Source: Cellulomonas fimi
GTDB taxonomy: Bacteria > Actinomycetota > Actinomycetes > Actinomycetales > Cellulomonadaceae
Direction of reading: 5' to 3'
NCBI RefSeq assembly: GCF_028527925.1
Contig: NZ_JAPESW010000002.1
Location: 161,730-225,729, forward strand
Length of the DNA stretch: 64,000 bases
Shown: one piece after another, positions 51,631 to 60,889 of the stretch
Position numbering within the stretch: position 1 is the stretch's first letter
How the letters are laid out: each line of letters opens with the position of its first letter
Program-made: the position numbers and the translations under genes
The notes under the pieces: generated by a model
Told to the model about the DNA's origin: nothing
Databases searched by the model: none
The model's input: only the letters and a program-made list of their open reading frames with translations

Positions 51631-52749
51631 GTGCAGATCGTCGGCGCGGTCGTGGAGCGGTCGGGGGCTCCCGCGCCCTTCGCGTCGTCCCGCCCGTTCG
51701 CCGTCGGGCCCCTCGACCTGGACCCGCCGGGTCAAGGCGAGGTCCTCGTCCGCATCGAGGCCGCCGGCCTGTGCCACTCCGACCTGTCCGTGGTCGACGG
51801 CAGCCGCGTGCGGCCCACCCCGATGCTCCTCGGCCACGAGGCGGCGGGCGTCGTCGAGGCCCGGGGCGACGGCGTGGACGACCTGCGGGAGGGTGATCGC
51901 GTGGTGCTCACGTTCCTCCCCCGGTGCGGCACGTGCCCCGAGTGCGCGACCGACGGCCGGCTGCCGTGCCGCGTCGGCACCGCGGCGAACGTCGCGGGGA
52001 GCCTCGTCGGGGGCGGGACCCGCCTGCACCGCGGCGCGCTGGACGTGCACCACCACCTCGGCGTGTCCGCGTTCGCGACGCACGCCGTCGTCGACCGCAC
52101 GTCGGTCGTCCGCGTCGACCCCGACGTGCCGCCCGAGGTCGCGGCGCTGCTGGGGTGCGCGGTGCTCACGGGCGGCGGCGCCGTCGTCAACGCCGGGCGC
52201 CCGCGACCGGGCGAGGCCGTCGCCGTGGTCGGGCTGGGCGGTGTCGGGACGGCCGCGCTGCTCGTCGCCGTCGCGCTCGGGCACGAGGTCGTGGCGGTCG
52301 ACACGCGCCCGGAGAAGCTCGCGACGGCACGCCGCCTCGGTGCCACGCTCGCGGTCGAGCCCGGCGACCTGGCGACGACCGGCGTCCGGGCACCCGTCGT
52401 CGTCGAGGCCGCGGGCTCGGCGCGCGCGTTCGAGACCGCCCTCGCCGCGACCGCACCCGGCGGCACGACGGTCACCGTCGGGCTGCCCGCCCCGACCGCC
52501 CGCGCATCCGTCAGCCCGCTCACGCTCACCGCCGAGGCGCGCACCGTCGTCGGCTCCTACCTCGGCTCCTCCGTGCCCGCGCGCGACGTGCCCCTGTACG
52601 TCGACCTGTGGCGCGCCGGCCGGCTCCCGCTCGAGGAGCTGGTGTCGTCGCGCATCGCCCTCACGGACCTCGACCTCGCCATGGACCGGCTCGCCGCCGG
52701 CAGCGAGCTCCGCCAGCTCATCACGTTCGACGAGAGGACACCCACGTGA
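51631..52749 (+). CDS. Zinc-type alcohol dehydrogenase (MDR)
   Basis: GTG at 51631 lies 6 bases after GAGG; GTG at 51625 is too close. The protein has GLCHSDLSVVDG and GHEAAGVVEARGDGV (catalytic zinc), CGTCPECATDGRLPCR (structural zinc Cys cluster) and the NAD(P) fold GLGGVGTAALLVAVAL. It oxidises or reduces alcohols/aldehydes, probably as part of the same acyl-CoA or lipid pathway as the SDR and MaoC genes overlapping downstream. Confidence 0.85.
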   Translation: MQIVGAVVERSGAPAPFASSRPFAVGPLDLDPPGQGEVLVRIEAAGLCHSDLSVVDGSRVRPTPMLLGHEAAGVVEARGDGVDDLREGDRVVLTFLPRCGTCPECATDGRLPCRVGTAANVAGSLVGGGTRLHRGALDVHHHLGVSAFATHAVVDRTSVVRVDPDVPPEVAALLGCAVLTGGGAVVNAGRPRPGEAVAVVGLGGVGTAALLVAVALGHEVVAVDTRPEKLATARRLGATLAVEPGDLATTGVRAPVVVEAAGSARAFETALAATAPGGTTVTVGLPAPTARASVSPLTLTAEARTVVGSYLGSSVPARDVPLYVDLWRAGRLPLEELVSSRIALTDLDLAMDRLAAGSELRQLITFDERTPT

Positions 52750-53501
52750 CCGACGCCAGAACCGCCCTCGTCACCGGCGCCGCGCGCGGCATCGGCGCCG
52801 CGACCGCCCGACGGCTCGCCCGCGACGGCTACCGGGTCGCGGCCCTCGACCTGCGCGAGGAGGACGCCGAGACGACCGCCGCCGCGATCCGCGCCGACGG
52901 GGGCGACGCGCTGGCCGTGGGCGCCGACGTGGGCGACGAGGACGCCGTCGTGCAGGCCGTCGCGCACGTCGCCCGGACCCTGGGTCCGCCGACGGTCCTC
53001 GTGAACAACGCGGGGATCCTGCGCGACAACCTGCTGTTCAAGATGTCGACCGCCGACTTCGACGACGTGCTGCGCGTGCACCTGCGGGGCGCGTTCCTCG
53101 TCAGCCGCGCCGTGCAGGCGCACCAGGTCGAGGCGCGGTGGGGACGGGTCGTCAACCTGTCGAGCACGTCGGCCCTCGGCAACCGGGGGCAGGCGAACTA
53201 CGCGGCCGCGAAGGCCGGCATGCAGGGGTTCACCAAGACGCTCGCGATCGAGCTCGGGCCGTTCGGCGTCACCGTCAACGCAGTCGCCCCGGGGTTCGTC
53301 GAGACCGAGATGACGCGGGCCGTGGCGGAGCGGGTCGGCGTCCCGTTCGAGGACCTGCTCGCCGCCGAGGCCAAGGCCGTGCCCGTGCGGCGCGTCGGGC
53401 AGCCCGAGGACATCGCCGCAGCGGTGTCGTTCTTCGCGTCCGAGGAGGCCGGTTTCGTGTCCGGGCAGGTGCTCTACGTCGCCGGAGGGCCGCGCGGATG
53501 A
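52746..53501 (+). CDS. SDR-family 3-oxoacyl reductase
   Basis: The GTG overlaps the dehydrogenase stop. The 251-aa protein carries TGAARGIGAATARRL (NAD(P) binding), NNAGI, catalytic Ser in NLSSTSALG and YAAAK, and MaoC-linked FabG features such as ILRDNLLFKMSTADFDDVL. It reduces 3-oxoacyl-CoA/ACP. Its stop overlaps the MaoC start. Confidence 0.87.
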   Translation: MTDARTALVTGAARGIGAATARRLARDGYRVAALDLREEDAETTAAAIRADGGDALAVGADVGDEDAVVQAVAHVARTLGPPTVLVNNAGILRDNLLFKMSTADFDDVLRVHLRGAFLVSRAVQAHQVEARWGRVVNLSSTSALGNRGQANYAAAKAGMQGFTKTLAIELGPFGVTVNAVAPGFVETEMTRAVAERVGVPFEDLLAAEAKAVPVRRVGQPEDIAAAVSFFASEEAGFVSGQVLYVAGGPRG

Positions 53502-53953
53502 CCATCACCGTGGACTCCCCCGCCGACCTCGCGTCCGTCGTCGGGACGACCGCCACCGGGCCGTGGCGGACCGTCGACCAGCGGCGCATCGACCTGTTCG
53601 CCGACGCGACCGACGACCACCAGTGGATCCACGTCGACCCGCAGCGGGCGGCCGACGGGCCGTTCGGGGCGACCGTCGCGCACGGCTTCCTGACGCTCGC
53701 GCTCCTGCCGGCGCTGACCGACGGGCTGCTCGACGTGGGCGGCACCTCTGCGGTCGTCAACTACGGGCTGGACCGCGTCCGCTTCCTCACGCCGGTCACC
53801 GCGGGGTCGCGCGTCCGTGCGACGACGACGATCCGGTCCGCCGAGGTCACGCCGCAGGGCGTCCGCGTGGGCAGCGAGGTCGTCGTCGAGATCGAGGGTG
53901 CGGAGCGGCCGGCCCTCGTCGCGGCCGCCATCGCGCTCTACGTCCCGTCCTGA
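53498..53953 (+). CDS. MaoC-type enoyl-CoA hydratase/dehydratase
   Basis: The 151-aa hot-dog-fold protein contains FADATDDHQWIHVDPQRA with the catalytic Asp/His and GPFGATVAHGFLTLALLP. It hydrates enoyl-CoA to 3-hydroxyacyl-CoA. It completes the Adh-SDR-MaoC operon through overlaps of 4 bases each. Confidence 0.88.
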   Translation: MTITVDSPADLASVVGTTATGPWRTVDQRRIDLFADATDDHQWIHVDPQRAADGPFGATVAHGFLTLALLPALTDGLLDVGGTSAVVNYGLDRVRFLTPVTAGSRVRATTTIRSAEVTPQGVRVGSEVVVEIEGAERPALVAAAIALYVPS

Positions 53954-54039
53954 CGCGGCGCGCACGCCGACGGCTCGCTGCGCCCCGCCGATCGCTCGAC
54001 GACCGCGCGACGGGCGCCGTCAGTCCGTGCGCTCGAGCG

Positions 54040-55263
54040 TCAGGAGACGCGCTCCACGACCATCGCCATGCCCTGGCCGCCGCCGACGCACATCGTCTCC
54101 AACCCGTAGCGCCCGTCGGTCGCGGCGAGCCCGTGCAGGAGCGTCGTGGTGATCCGGGCGCCCGTCATGCCGAACGGGTGGCCGACGGCGATCGCGCCGC
54201 CGTGCACGTTGAGCCGCTCGAGGTCGACGCCGATCGCCTTCGCGGACGGCAGCACCTGCGCGGCGAACGCCTCGTTGAGCTCGACGAGGTCCATCTGGTC
54301 GACGGTCAGCCCGGCGTGGTCGAGCGCGCGCCGGCTGGCCTCGACGGGTCCGAGGCCCATGATCTCGGGCGACAGGGCGCTCACACCGGTCGAGACGATG
54401 CGCCCGAGCGGCGTCAGGCCGAGACGGTCGACGACCCGGTCGCTCACGACCACGAGTGCCGCGGCGCCGTCGTTGAGCGGGCAGCAGTTGCCCGCCGTGA
54501 CGGTCCCGTCGGGCCGGAACACGGGCGGCAGCGCCGCGAGCGCCTCCACCGTGACGCCGCGACGCGGGCCGTCGTCGGCCGACACCACGGTCCCGTCGGG
54601 CAGCGTGACCGGCGTGATGTCGCTCGCCCAGAACCCGGACGCGATCGCGGCCTCGGCGCGGTTCTGCGACAGCGCGGCGTACTCGTCCTGCTCGCGCCGG
54701 CCGGTGCCCGTGAGCTGTGCGACGTTCTCGGCGGTCTGGCCCATCGCGACGTAGACGTCGGGGAGGCCGCCGTCGTCGCGCGGGTCGTGCCACGTGGTGC
54801 CGCCGGCGGCCGCCCGCTCGGTGCGCGCGACCGCGTCGGCGAACCGCGGGTTGGTGACGTCCTCACCGGGGATGTGGTCGGACGAGCCGCGCGCGGTGCG
54901 GCTGACGACCTCGACCCCGGCGGACACGAACACGTCGCCCTCGCCCGCCGTGATCGCGTGGAACGCGGCCCGCGTCGTCTGCAGCGACGAGGCGCAGTAC
55001 CGGTTGACGGTCGTGCCGGCGGTCTCGTCGAGCCCGGACAGCACGGCGACGACGCGGGCCATGTTCATGCCCTGCTCGCCGCCCGGCAGCCCGCAGCCGA
55101 GGAGGAGGTCCTCGACGAGCCCGGGGTCGAGCGTCGGCACCTGCGCGAGCGCGGCGCGGACGACCTGGGCGGTGAGGTCGTCGGCCCGCAGCCCGGTGAG
55201 CGACCCCTTGAACGCGCGGCCGATCGGCGAGCGGGCGGCGGCGACGACGAATGCCTCGGGCAC
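54040..55263 (-). CDS. Acetyl-CoA acetyltransferase (thiolase)
   Basis: The start VPEAFVVAAARSPIGR follows GGAGGTCC. The 407-aa thiolase has the acyl-enzyme Cys in NRYCASSLQTT, the C-terminal GHPFGMTGAR and the active-site CVGGGQGMAM. It cleaves 3-oxoacyl-CoA, the last step of beta-oxidation. It is downstream of the acyl-CoA dehydrogenase (82-base gap) and probably in the same transcript. Confidence 0.9.
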   Translation of the reverse strand: MPEAFVVAAARSPIGRAFKGSLTGLRADDLTAQVVRAALAQVPTLDPGLVEDLLLGCGLPGGEQGMNMARVVAVLSGLDETAGTTVNRYCASSLQTTRAAFHAITAGEGDVFVSAGVEVVSRTARGSSDHIPGEDVTNPRFADAVARTERAAAGGTTWHDPRDDGGLPDVYVAMGQTAENVAQLTGTGRREQDEYAALSQNRAEAAIASGFWASDITPVTLPDGTVVSADDGPRRGVTVEALAALPPVFRPDGTVTAGNCCPLNDGAAALVVVSDRVVDRLGLTPLGRIVSTGVSALSPEIMGLGPVEASRRALDHAGLTVDQMDLVELNEAFAAQVLPSAKAIGVDLERLNVHGGAIAVGHPFGMTGARITTTLLHGLAATDGRYGLETMCVGGGQGMAMVVERVS

Positions 55264-55345
55264 GGCGGACCTCCTGGTGCGGTGAGCGGATCGGGACGGT
55301 GCGCGGGGACGCCGGACGGGACGCGGCCAGGGCGTCGCGGGCGGC

Positions 55346-56542
55346 TCAGACGAACGCCGAGACGCCCGTGATCGCACGGCCGACGATGAGGTTGTTCATG
55401 TCGCGCGTGCCCTCGAACGAGTACACGGCCTCGGCGTCGGCGAAGAACTTGGCGACGCCGTGGTCGAGCTGGATGCCGTTGCCGCCGAGCAGCTCGCGGC
55501 ACCACGCGACGGTCTCGCGCATCCGGGACGTCGCGAACCCCTTGGCGAGCGCGGCGTGCTCGTCGCCGAGTCGGTCGGCGTCCTGCATCCGCGAGGCCTG
55601 CAGGCACAGCGCGATCGACGCGGTGATGTTGCCGAGGCACTGCGCGAGCCGGTCCTGGACGAGCTGGAACGACGCGAGCGGGCGGCCGAACTGCTCGCGC
55701 TGGCCGACGTAGGCGACGGTGGCCTCGAACGCGCCGACGGCGACCCCGACGGCCTGCCAGGCGACCTCGGCCCGGGTGAGCCGCAGCACGACGGCGACGT
55801 CGCGGAACGAGTGGATGTGCGGCAGCCGGTCCGCCTCGTCGACGACGACGCCGTCGAGCGTGATGTCGGCGTTCTGCACGATGCGCAGCGCCTGCTTGCG
55901 CTCGATCTTGCTCGTCGTGAACCCGGGTGTGCCGCGGCGGACGAGGAAGCCCTTGACCTGCCCGTCGGCGGTGTCGCGGGCCCAGATCACGACGACGTCG
56001 GCGAAGGTGGCGTTGCCGATCCACCGCTTGGCGCCGTTCAGCACCCACGTGTCGCCGCGGCGCTCGGCGGTCGTGCGCAGGCCCTTCGACGCGTCGGACC
56101 CGGACAGCGGCTCGGTGAGCCCGAACGCGCCCAGGAGCTCCCCGCGGCCCATCGGCGGGAGCCACTGCGCGCGCTGCTCGGACGACCCGCCGAGGGCGAT
56201 CGAGCTCATCGTGAGCCCGCTCTGCACGCCGACGAACGTCGCGGTCGACGGGTCGACGCGACCGAGCTCGAGCGCCGCCCAGCCGCGCCACACGGCGGAG
56301 TTCTCGAACCGTGCCGTCTCGGGCCACATCGCGCCGAACATCCCGCACTCGGCGAGCCCGGGGACGATCTGGTGCGGGAACTCGGCGCGGTCCCAGTAGT
56401 CGAGGGCGATGGGCCGGACCTCGCGCTCCATGAAGTCGCGCAGGCGCGCGGACGCGTCGTGCTCGACGGGCGTGAGCGCCTCCTGGAAGCCGTAGAAGTC
56501 GGCGGCGAGCGGGGCGTGGACGGGGGTGTCGGTGGTCGTCAT
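55346..56542 (-). CDS. Acyl-CoA dehydrogenase (glutaryl-CoA-type)
   Basis: The 398-aa protein has the flavin and substrate motifs AFGLTEPLSGSDASKG and KRWIGNATFADVVVIWARD, and the catalytic Glu in YSFEGTRDMN. The fold and the SGSDAS/EGT pattern match glutaryl-/long-chain acyl-CoA dehydrogenases. It is divergent from the TetR gene, with a palindrome in the 89-base gap. Confidence 0.87.
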   Translation of the reverse strand: MTTTDTPVHAPLAADFYGFQEALTPVEHDASARLRDFMEREVRPIALDYWDRAEFPHQIVPGLAECGMFGAMWPETARFENSAVWRGWAALELGRVDPSTATFVGVQSGLTMSSIALGGSSEQRAQWLPPMGRGELLGAFGLTEPLSGSDASKGLRTTAERRGDTWVLNGAKRWIGNATFADVVVIWARDTADGQVKGFLVRRGTPGFTTSKIERKQALRIVQNADITLDGVVVDEADRLPHIHSFRDVAVVLRLTRAEVAWQAVGVAVGAFEATVAYVGQREQFGRPLASFQLVQDRLAQCLGNITASIALCLQASRMQDADRLGDEHAALAKGFATSRMRETVAWCRELLGGNGIQLDHGVAKFFADAEAVYSFEGTRDMNNLIVGRAITGVSAFV

Positions 56543-56574
56543 GGTGCGTCTCCCTGATCGTCGTCGACCGGTGC

Positions 56575-56600
56575 GTGCAACATCTTCGAGAATGTTGCAC
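56575..56600. promoter_or_regulatory. Palindromic operator between acyl-CoA dehydrogenase and TetR genes
   Basis: GTGCAACAT and ATGTTGCAC are perfect 9-bp arms separated by CTTCGAGA. It lies midway in the divergent promoter region, as TetR autoregulatory operators do. Confidence 0.7.
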
Positions 56601-56631
56601 CACGACGAGCGCCCGGGTCTAGAGTCAGCGC

Positions 56632-57336
56632 ATGCCGGATCCGACCGACCCGTCCCCCGCCTCGGGCACGGGCGCCGCCGCGGCGTCGTACCGCCCGCCG
56701 CGCCCCGGCTCCCTGGCCGCCGTCGGCACGACCGCCGCGCCGTCCTGGCTCTCCGAGCGCCTGGAGTCGGGCGAGCACCCCGACGCGGTGCGCGCGTTCC
56801 GCCTGGCCCGCGAGCAGTTCATCGAGGGCGAGCGCATCGACATGGGGCGCCTGGCCGGCCGGCTCGGCATCGACCGCACCTCGCTGTTCCGCTGGGTCGG
56901 CAACCGCGACGCGCTGCTGTCCGAGGTGCTGTGGTCGCTCGCCGTCCCGACCCTCCAGCAGGCCGAGGACGCCGCTGCGGGCCGCACGGGCCCCGACCGC
57001 GTCGCCGCGGTGCTGACGAGCTTCGCCTCCGACCTCATCCGCGCGCCCTACTTCCGGGCGTTCCTGCGTCGCGAGCCCGCCCGCGCGCTGCGGCTGCTCA
57101 CGACCAACGAGAGCGAGATCCACCGGCGCTACGTCGCGACGGTGCGCGTGCTCGTGCTCGCCGAGCTCGGCGAGCACCCGTTCGACCGGGCCATCGACGC
57201 GACCGACCTCGCGTTCGTGCTCGTGCGCGTGAGCGAGTCGTTCACCTACGCCGACCTCATCTCGGGCGACACCCCGAGCGCCGCGCGCGCCCGCGCCGCG
57301 TTCGACGTCGTGCTGCGACCCGGGCCGTCGTCGTGA
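56632..57336 (+). CDS. TetR/QsdR-type regulator
   Basis: The 234-aa protein has an N-terminal HTH with a long disordered arm: IDMGRLAGRLGIDRTSLFRW with GNRDALLSEVLWSL is typical of QsdR-like TetR regulators. It is divergent from the acyl-CoA dehydrogenase/thiolase pair and probably represses them through 56575-56600. The following thioesterase overlaps by 4 bases. The ligand is likely an acyl-CoA, inferred from the genes. Confidence 0.82.
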   Translation: MPDPTDPSPASGTGAAAASYRPPRPGSLAAVGTTAAPSWLSERLESGEHPDAVRAFRLAREQFIEGERIDMGRLAGRLGIDRTSLFRWVGNRDALLSEVLWSLAVPTLQQAEDAAAGRTGPDRVAAVLTSFASDLIRAPYFRAFLRREPARALRLLTTNESEIHRRYVATVRVLVLAELGEHPFDRAIDATDLAFVLVRVSESFTYADLISGDTPSAARARAAFDVVLRPGPSS

Positions 57337-57791
57337 CGTACCCGCACCGCGCGCCGTTCCCGACCCGCTGGAACGACAACGACCAGTACGGGCACGTCAA
57401 CAACGCCGTCTACTACGAGGCGATGGACACGACGATCAACGTCTGGCTACTCGGGGCCGGGCTCGACCCGCTGGCCGGCGAGCGCATCGCCGTGTGCGTG
57501 TCGTCGTCGTGCGAGTTCCGCGCGTCGTCGTCGTTCCCCGAGCCCTGGGAGGTCGGCCTGCGGGCGGGACGCCTCGGCACGACGAGTGTGACGTGGGAGC
57601 TCGGCATCCTGCGCCCGGGGGCCGACGAGCCGCTCGCGACCGGGCGGTTCGTGCACGTGTGGGTCGACCGCGTGACGCGTCGGCCCGCGCCCGTGCCGGA
57701 CGACCTGCGCGCGGCGATCGAGCGCGACCTCGTCTTCGGCGCCGCTGGGGACGCGCCCGACGCCGCGAGGCAGGGCGGCACGGCCGACTAG
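57333..57791 (+). CDS. Hot-dog acyl-CoA thioesterase
   Basis: The GTG overlaps the TetR stop. The 152-aa protein has RWNDNDQYGHVNNAVYYEAM, the 4-hydroxybenzoyl-CoA thioesterase-type active-site motif with D and N, and WVDRVTRRPAPVP at the end. It hydrolyses acyl-CoA and may be tuned by the same ligand as the regulator. Confidence 0.87.
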   Translation: MTYPHRAPFPTRWNDNDQYGHVNNAVYYEAMDTTINVWLLGAGLDPLAGERIAVCVSSSCEFRASSSFPEPWEVGLRAGRLGTTSVTWELGILRPGADEPLATGRFVHVWVDRVTRRPAPVPDDLRAAIERDLVFGAAGDAPDAARQGGTAD

Positions 57792-58384
57792 CTGCGCGGC
57801 GCCTTCGCGGGCGGGTAGGGCGTCCTGCCCTGCGCGAGGTCGTCGGTGAGTCGCTCGATCCGCCGTGTGCGGGCCTCGGGTCGCACCGCGGTCTGCACGC
57901 GGTGGAGGAGAGCGAACCGGTTGCGGCCGTCCAGGGCGGCGAACACGTCGGTCAGTCCACGCGCGGCGAGGGCCGCGGCGAGGTCGTCAGGGACGACGGC
58001 CGTGGCCGGCCCGTCGTACGCGGCGTCCCAGCGGCCGTCCGCCTTGGCCCGGTCCACCTCGGCCACGCCTGCGGGGCGCATGCGGCCCTCGGCCGTGAGC
58101 CGCTCGACACGGTCGCGGTTGATCTTCGACCAGACGCTCCTCGCGCGGCGCGGGGTGAACCGCTGCACGTACCAGTCGTCGTCGAGCCGCCGCGCGATGC
58201 CGTCGATCCAGCCGAAGCAGAGCGCGACGTCGACGGCCGCGTCCCAGTCGACGGACGCGACACCGCTGCCCTTCTTCGCCATCCGCACCCAGACGTGGGT
58301 CGCGGTCGAGCCGTTCTCCTCGAGCCAGGCCTCGAACGCGGCGCCGCTCTCGAAGTGCACCGCGCCGGTGTGGTCCATCGACAT
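57788..58384 (-). CDS. YdeI/OmpD-associated family protein
   Basis: The start MSMDHTGAVHFESGAAFEAW is preferred to the 15-residue longer one. It contains ATHVWVRMAKKGSG and ALCFGWIDGIARRLDD, then FTPRRARSVWSKINRDRVER, the typical family pattern (KK, CFGWIDG, R-W-S/N). YdeI-like proteins are linked to cell-envelope stress or antimicrobial peptide resistance. It is convergent with the thioesterase, overlapping by 4 bases. Confidence 0.82.
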   Translation of the reverse strand: MSMDHTGAVHFESGAAFEAWLEENGSTATHVWVRMAKKGSGVASVDWDAAVDVALCFGWIDGIARRLDDDWYVQRFTPRRARSVWSKINRDRVERLTAEGRMRPAGVAEVDRAKADGRWDAAYDGPATAVVPDDLAAALAARGLTDVFAALDGRNRFALLHRVQTAVRPEARTRRIERLTDDLAQGRTPYPPAKAPRS

Positions 58385-58426
58385 GACGGCAGCGTAGGGC
58401 CGGGCACCGACGACGGGTCGACGCCA

Positions 58427-58446
58427 CATACCGACCGCGCGGTATG
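58427..58446. promoter_or_regulatory. TetR-type operator, copy 2
   Basis: CATACCG-ACCGCG-CGGTATG is a perfect 7-6-7 palindrome, 57 bases before the phosphotransferase-like start. It shares its half-site with the operator at 51576, so one regulator probably controls both fatty-acid operons. Confidence 0.7.
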
Positions 58447-58502
58447 CTCACCGCACGACGCACCGGGCACCGCCGCCCGGGCACACCCTGCGGAGGCCGC
58501 CC

Positions 58503-59624
58503 GTGGACCACCGGACGCTGCCCGGGCTGGACGTCGCCCGGCTCGAGGGCTGGCTGCACGGCCACCGCCCCGATCTCGCCGGCGACGGCCCGCTCACCGC
58601 GTCGCTCCTCGCCGGCGGCCGGAGCAACCTCACCTACCGGGTCGACGGCGCACGCCTGCCCCTGGTCCTGCGGCGGCCGCCGCTGCGCCACGTGCAGGCG
58701 ACCGCGCACGACATGGCGCGCGAGCACCGCGTCCTGTCCGCGCTCGGGCCCACGCGCGTCCCCGTCCCGACGACGTACGCGCTCGTCGACGACACCGACG
58801 GCGCCGCGGGCACCGGGACGCCGTTCTTCCTCATGGCCCGCGTCGACGGCGAGGCGCTCGCGACGCCCGCGCAGAACGCGCGCTGGTCCCCCGACGACCT
58901 GCGCACCGTGAGCCTGGAGCTCGCCGCGCTGCTCGCCGAGCTGCACGCGGTCGACCCGCACGACGTCGGGCTCGGCGACCTCGGCCGGCCCGACGGGTTC
59001 CTCGACCGTCAGGTCCACCGGTGGGGCGTGCAGCTCGACGGCTCCCGCTCGCGCGACGTCCCCGCGCTCGACGACCTGCAGGAGCGGCTGCGCGCGGACG
59101 TGCCGACGACGTGGCGGCCCGCGGTCGTGCACGGCGACTACCGGCTCGACAACGCGCTCGTCGCGCGGCCGTCGGCGTCGGACGCGGGTGGGGCGGCCGG
59201 GCCGCCGCACGTCGCCGCGATCCTCGACTGGGAGATGGCCACGCTCGGCGACGCGGCGGTCGACCTCGGCATGCTCGGCCTCTACTGGGAGCTCGCGCGC
59301 GTCGCGGACGACGACCACACCGTCACCGCGGTCGACCCGGCCGCCGGGTACCCGGACTTCGCCGAGCTCGTCGACGCCTACGCCGCCCGGCTCGGCGCGC
59401 CGCCGCCCGACCTCGCCTGGTACCGCGCGTTCGCCGCCTACAAGCTCGCCGTGATCCTCGAGGGCGTGCACCTCCGCTTCCGCGACGGTGGGACGGTCGG
59501 CGACGGGTTCGAGCGCGTCGGCGACCTCGTGGCGCCGCTGGCCCACGAGGGCCTCGACCGGCTCGCCGGCCGCGCCCGCACGGCCTCGAGGACGTCGGTC
59601 CCCTCCCGCGCCGGGGAGGCCTGA
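58503..59624 (+). CDS. Phosphotransferase-like protein (ACAD10/11 N-terminal type)
   Basis: The GTG with GGAGG upstream gives 373 aa in the aminoglycoside-phosphotransferase fold: SNLTYRV, catalytic HGDYRLDN and DWEMATLGDA. In animals this domain is fused to acyl-CoA dehydrogenase ACAD10/11, which use it to phosphorylate 4-hydroxyacyl-CoA for beta-oxidation. Here the following gene is a separate acyl-CoA dehydrogenase, so the pair can do the same job. Confidence 0.8.
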   Translation: MDHRTLPGLDVARLEGWLHGHRPDLAGDGPLTASLLAGGRSNLTYRVDGARLPLVLRRPPLRHVQATAHDMAREHRVLSALGPTRVPVPTTYALVDDTDGAAGTGTPFFLMARVDGEALATPAQNARWSPDDLRTVSLELAALLAELHAVDPHDVGLGDLGRPDGFLDRQVHRWGVQLDGSRSRDVPALDDLQERLRADVPTTWRPAVVHGDYRLDNALVARPSASDAGGAAGPPHVAAILDWEMATLGDAAVDLGMLGLYWELARVADDDHTVTAVDPAAGYPDFAELVDAYAARLGAPPPDLAWYRAFAAYKLAVILEGVHLRFRDGGTVGDGFERVGDLVAPLAHEGLDRLAGRARTASRTSVPSRAGEA

Positions 59625-60889
59625 TGGACTTCGCCCCCGACGCCCGCACGCGCGACGTGACCGCGCGCGCGCAGGCGTTCCTCGACGACCACGTGCTGCC
59701 CGCGGAGCCCGTCCTCGACGCGCAGGTCGCCGCGACCCCCGACGACTGGGGTACCCGCCCGGTCGTGCGCGACCTCCAGGCCGAGGCCCGCGCGCAGGGC
59801 CTGTGGAACCTGTTCCTGCCCGGCCCGCACGGCGGCGGCCTCACGACGCTCCAGTACGCGCCCGTCGCCGAGCTCACCGGCCGCAGCCCGCGGCTCGCCC
59901 CCGTCGCGATGAACTGCGCGGCCCCCGACACCGGCAACATGGAGCTGCTCGCCGAGTTCGGCACCGACGCGCAGCGGGACCGCTGGCTGCGCCCCCTGCT
60001 GCGCGCCGAGATCCGGTCGGCGTTCTGCATGACCGAGCCCGACGTCGCGTCGTCGGACGCCACGACGATCCGCACGCGCATCCGCCGCGACGGCCCGGAC
60101 TGGGTGGTGAGCGGCCGCAAGTGGTGGTCGACGGGCGCGATGAACCCCGAGGCGGCGCTGCTCGTCGTCATGGGCCGCACCGACCCCGACGGGCCGCGGC
60201 ACCGGCAGCAGAGCATGGTCCTGGTCCCCCGCGACGCCCCGGGCGTGCGCGTCGTGCGGCCGCTGACGGTGCTCGGCTACGACGACCGGGACCACGGCGG
60301 GCACGCAGAGGTCGAGCTCGACGACGTGCGCGTCCCCGCCGACGCGCTGCTGGGCGGTCCCGGCGACGGGTTCGCGATCGCCCAGGCACGGCTCGGTCCC
60401 GGCCGCGTGCACCACTGCATGCGTGCCCTCGGCATGGCGGAGCGTGCGCTCGACCTCGTGCGCGACCGCGCCACGACGCGTCGCACGTCGGCCGGTCCGC
60501 TGGCCGAGCGCGGCGTCGTGCGCGAGTGGGTCGCGCGGTCCCGGGTCGACGTCGAGGCGCTGCGGCTGCTCGTGCTCAAGACGGCCTGGCTCATGGACTC
60601 GGTCGGCAACCGCGCGGCGATGCGGGAGATCCAGGCGATCAAGGTCGCCGTGCCGTCGACGGTCGAGCGCATCCTCGACCGCGCGATCCAGCTGTTCGGG
60701 GCGGCCGGGCTCTCGGCCGACACCCCCCTCGCCGGGATGTTCGCCGCCGCGCGTGCCCTGCGCCTGGCCGACGGCCCCGACGAGGTGCACCTCGCGGCAC
60801 TCGGCCGCGCCGAGCTCCGCCCCCGCACCTCGCCGACCACCGGCACCGACCCGAGCACCTCCGCACACCACGAAGGGAGCCACCGATGA
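59624..60889 (+). CDS. Acyl-CoA dehydrogenase
   Basis: The ATG overlaps the previous stop by one base. The 421-aa flavoenzyme contains FCMTEPDVASSDAT and KWWSTGAMNPEAALLVVMGR, and ARLGPGRVHHCMRALGMAER with IQLFGAAGLSADTPLAGMFA at the C-terminus, a dehydrogenase subfamily related to ACAD10/11. Its stop overlaps the ligase start. Confidence 0.87.
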   Translation: MDFAPDARTRDVTARAQAFLDDHVLPAEPVLDAQVAATPDDWGTRPVVRDLQAEARAQGLWNLFLPGPHGGGLTTLQYAPVAELTGRSPRLAPVAMNCAAPDTGNMELLAEFGTDAQRDRWLRPLLRAEIRSAFCMTEPDVASSDATTIRTRIRRDGPDWVVSGRKWWSTGAMNPEAALLVVMGRTDPDGPRHRQQSMVLVPRDAPGVRVVRPLTVLGYDDRDHGGHAEVELDDVRVPADALLGGPGDGFAIAQARLGPGRVHHCMRALGMAERALDLVRDRATTRRTSAGPLAERGVVREWVARSRVDVEALRLLVLKTAWLMDSVGNRAAMREIQAIKVAVPSTVERILDRAIQLFGAAGLSADTPLAGMFAAARALRLADGPDEVHLAALGRAELRPRTSPTTGTDPSTSAHHEGSHR

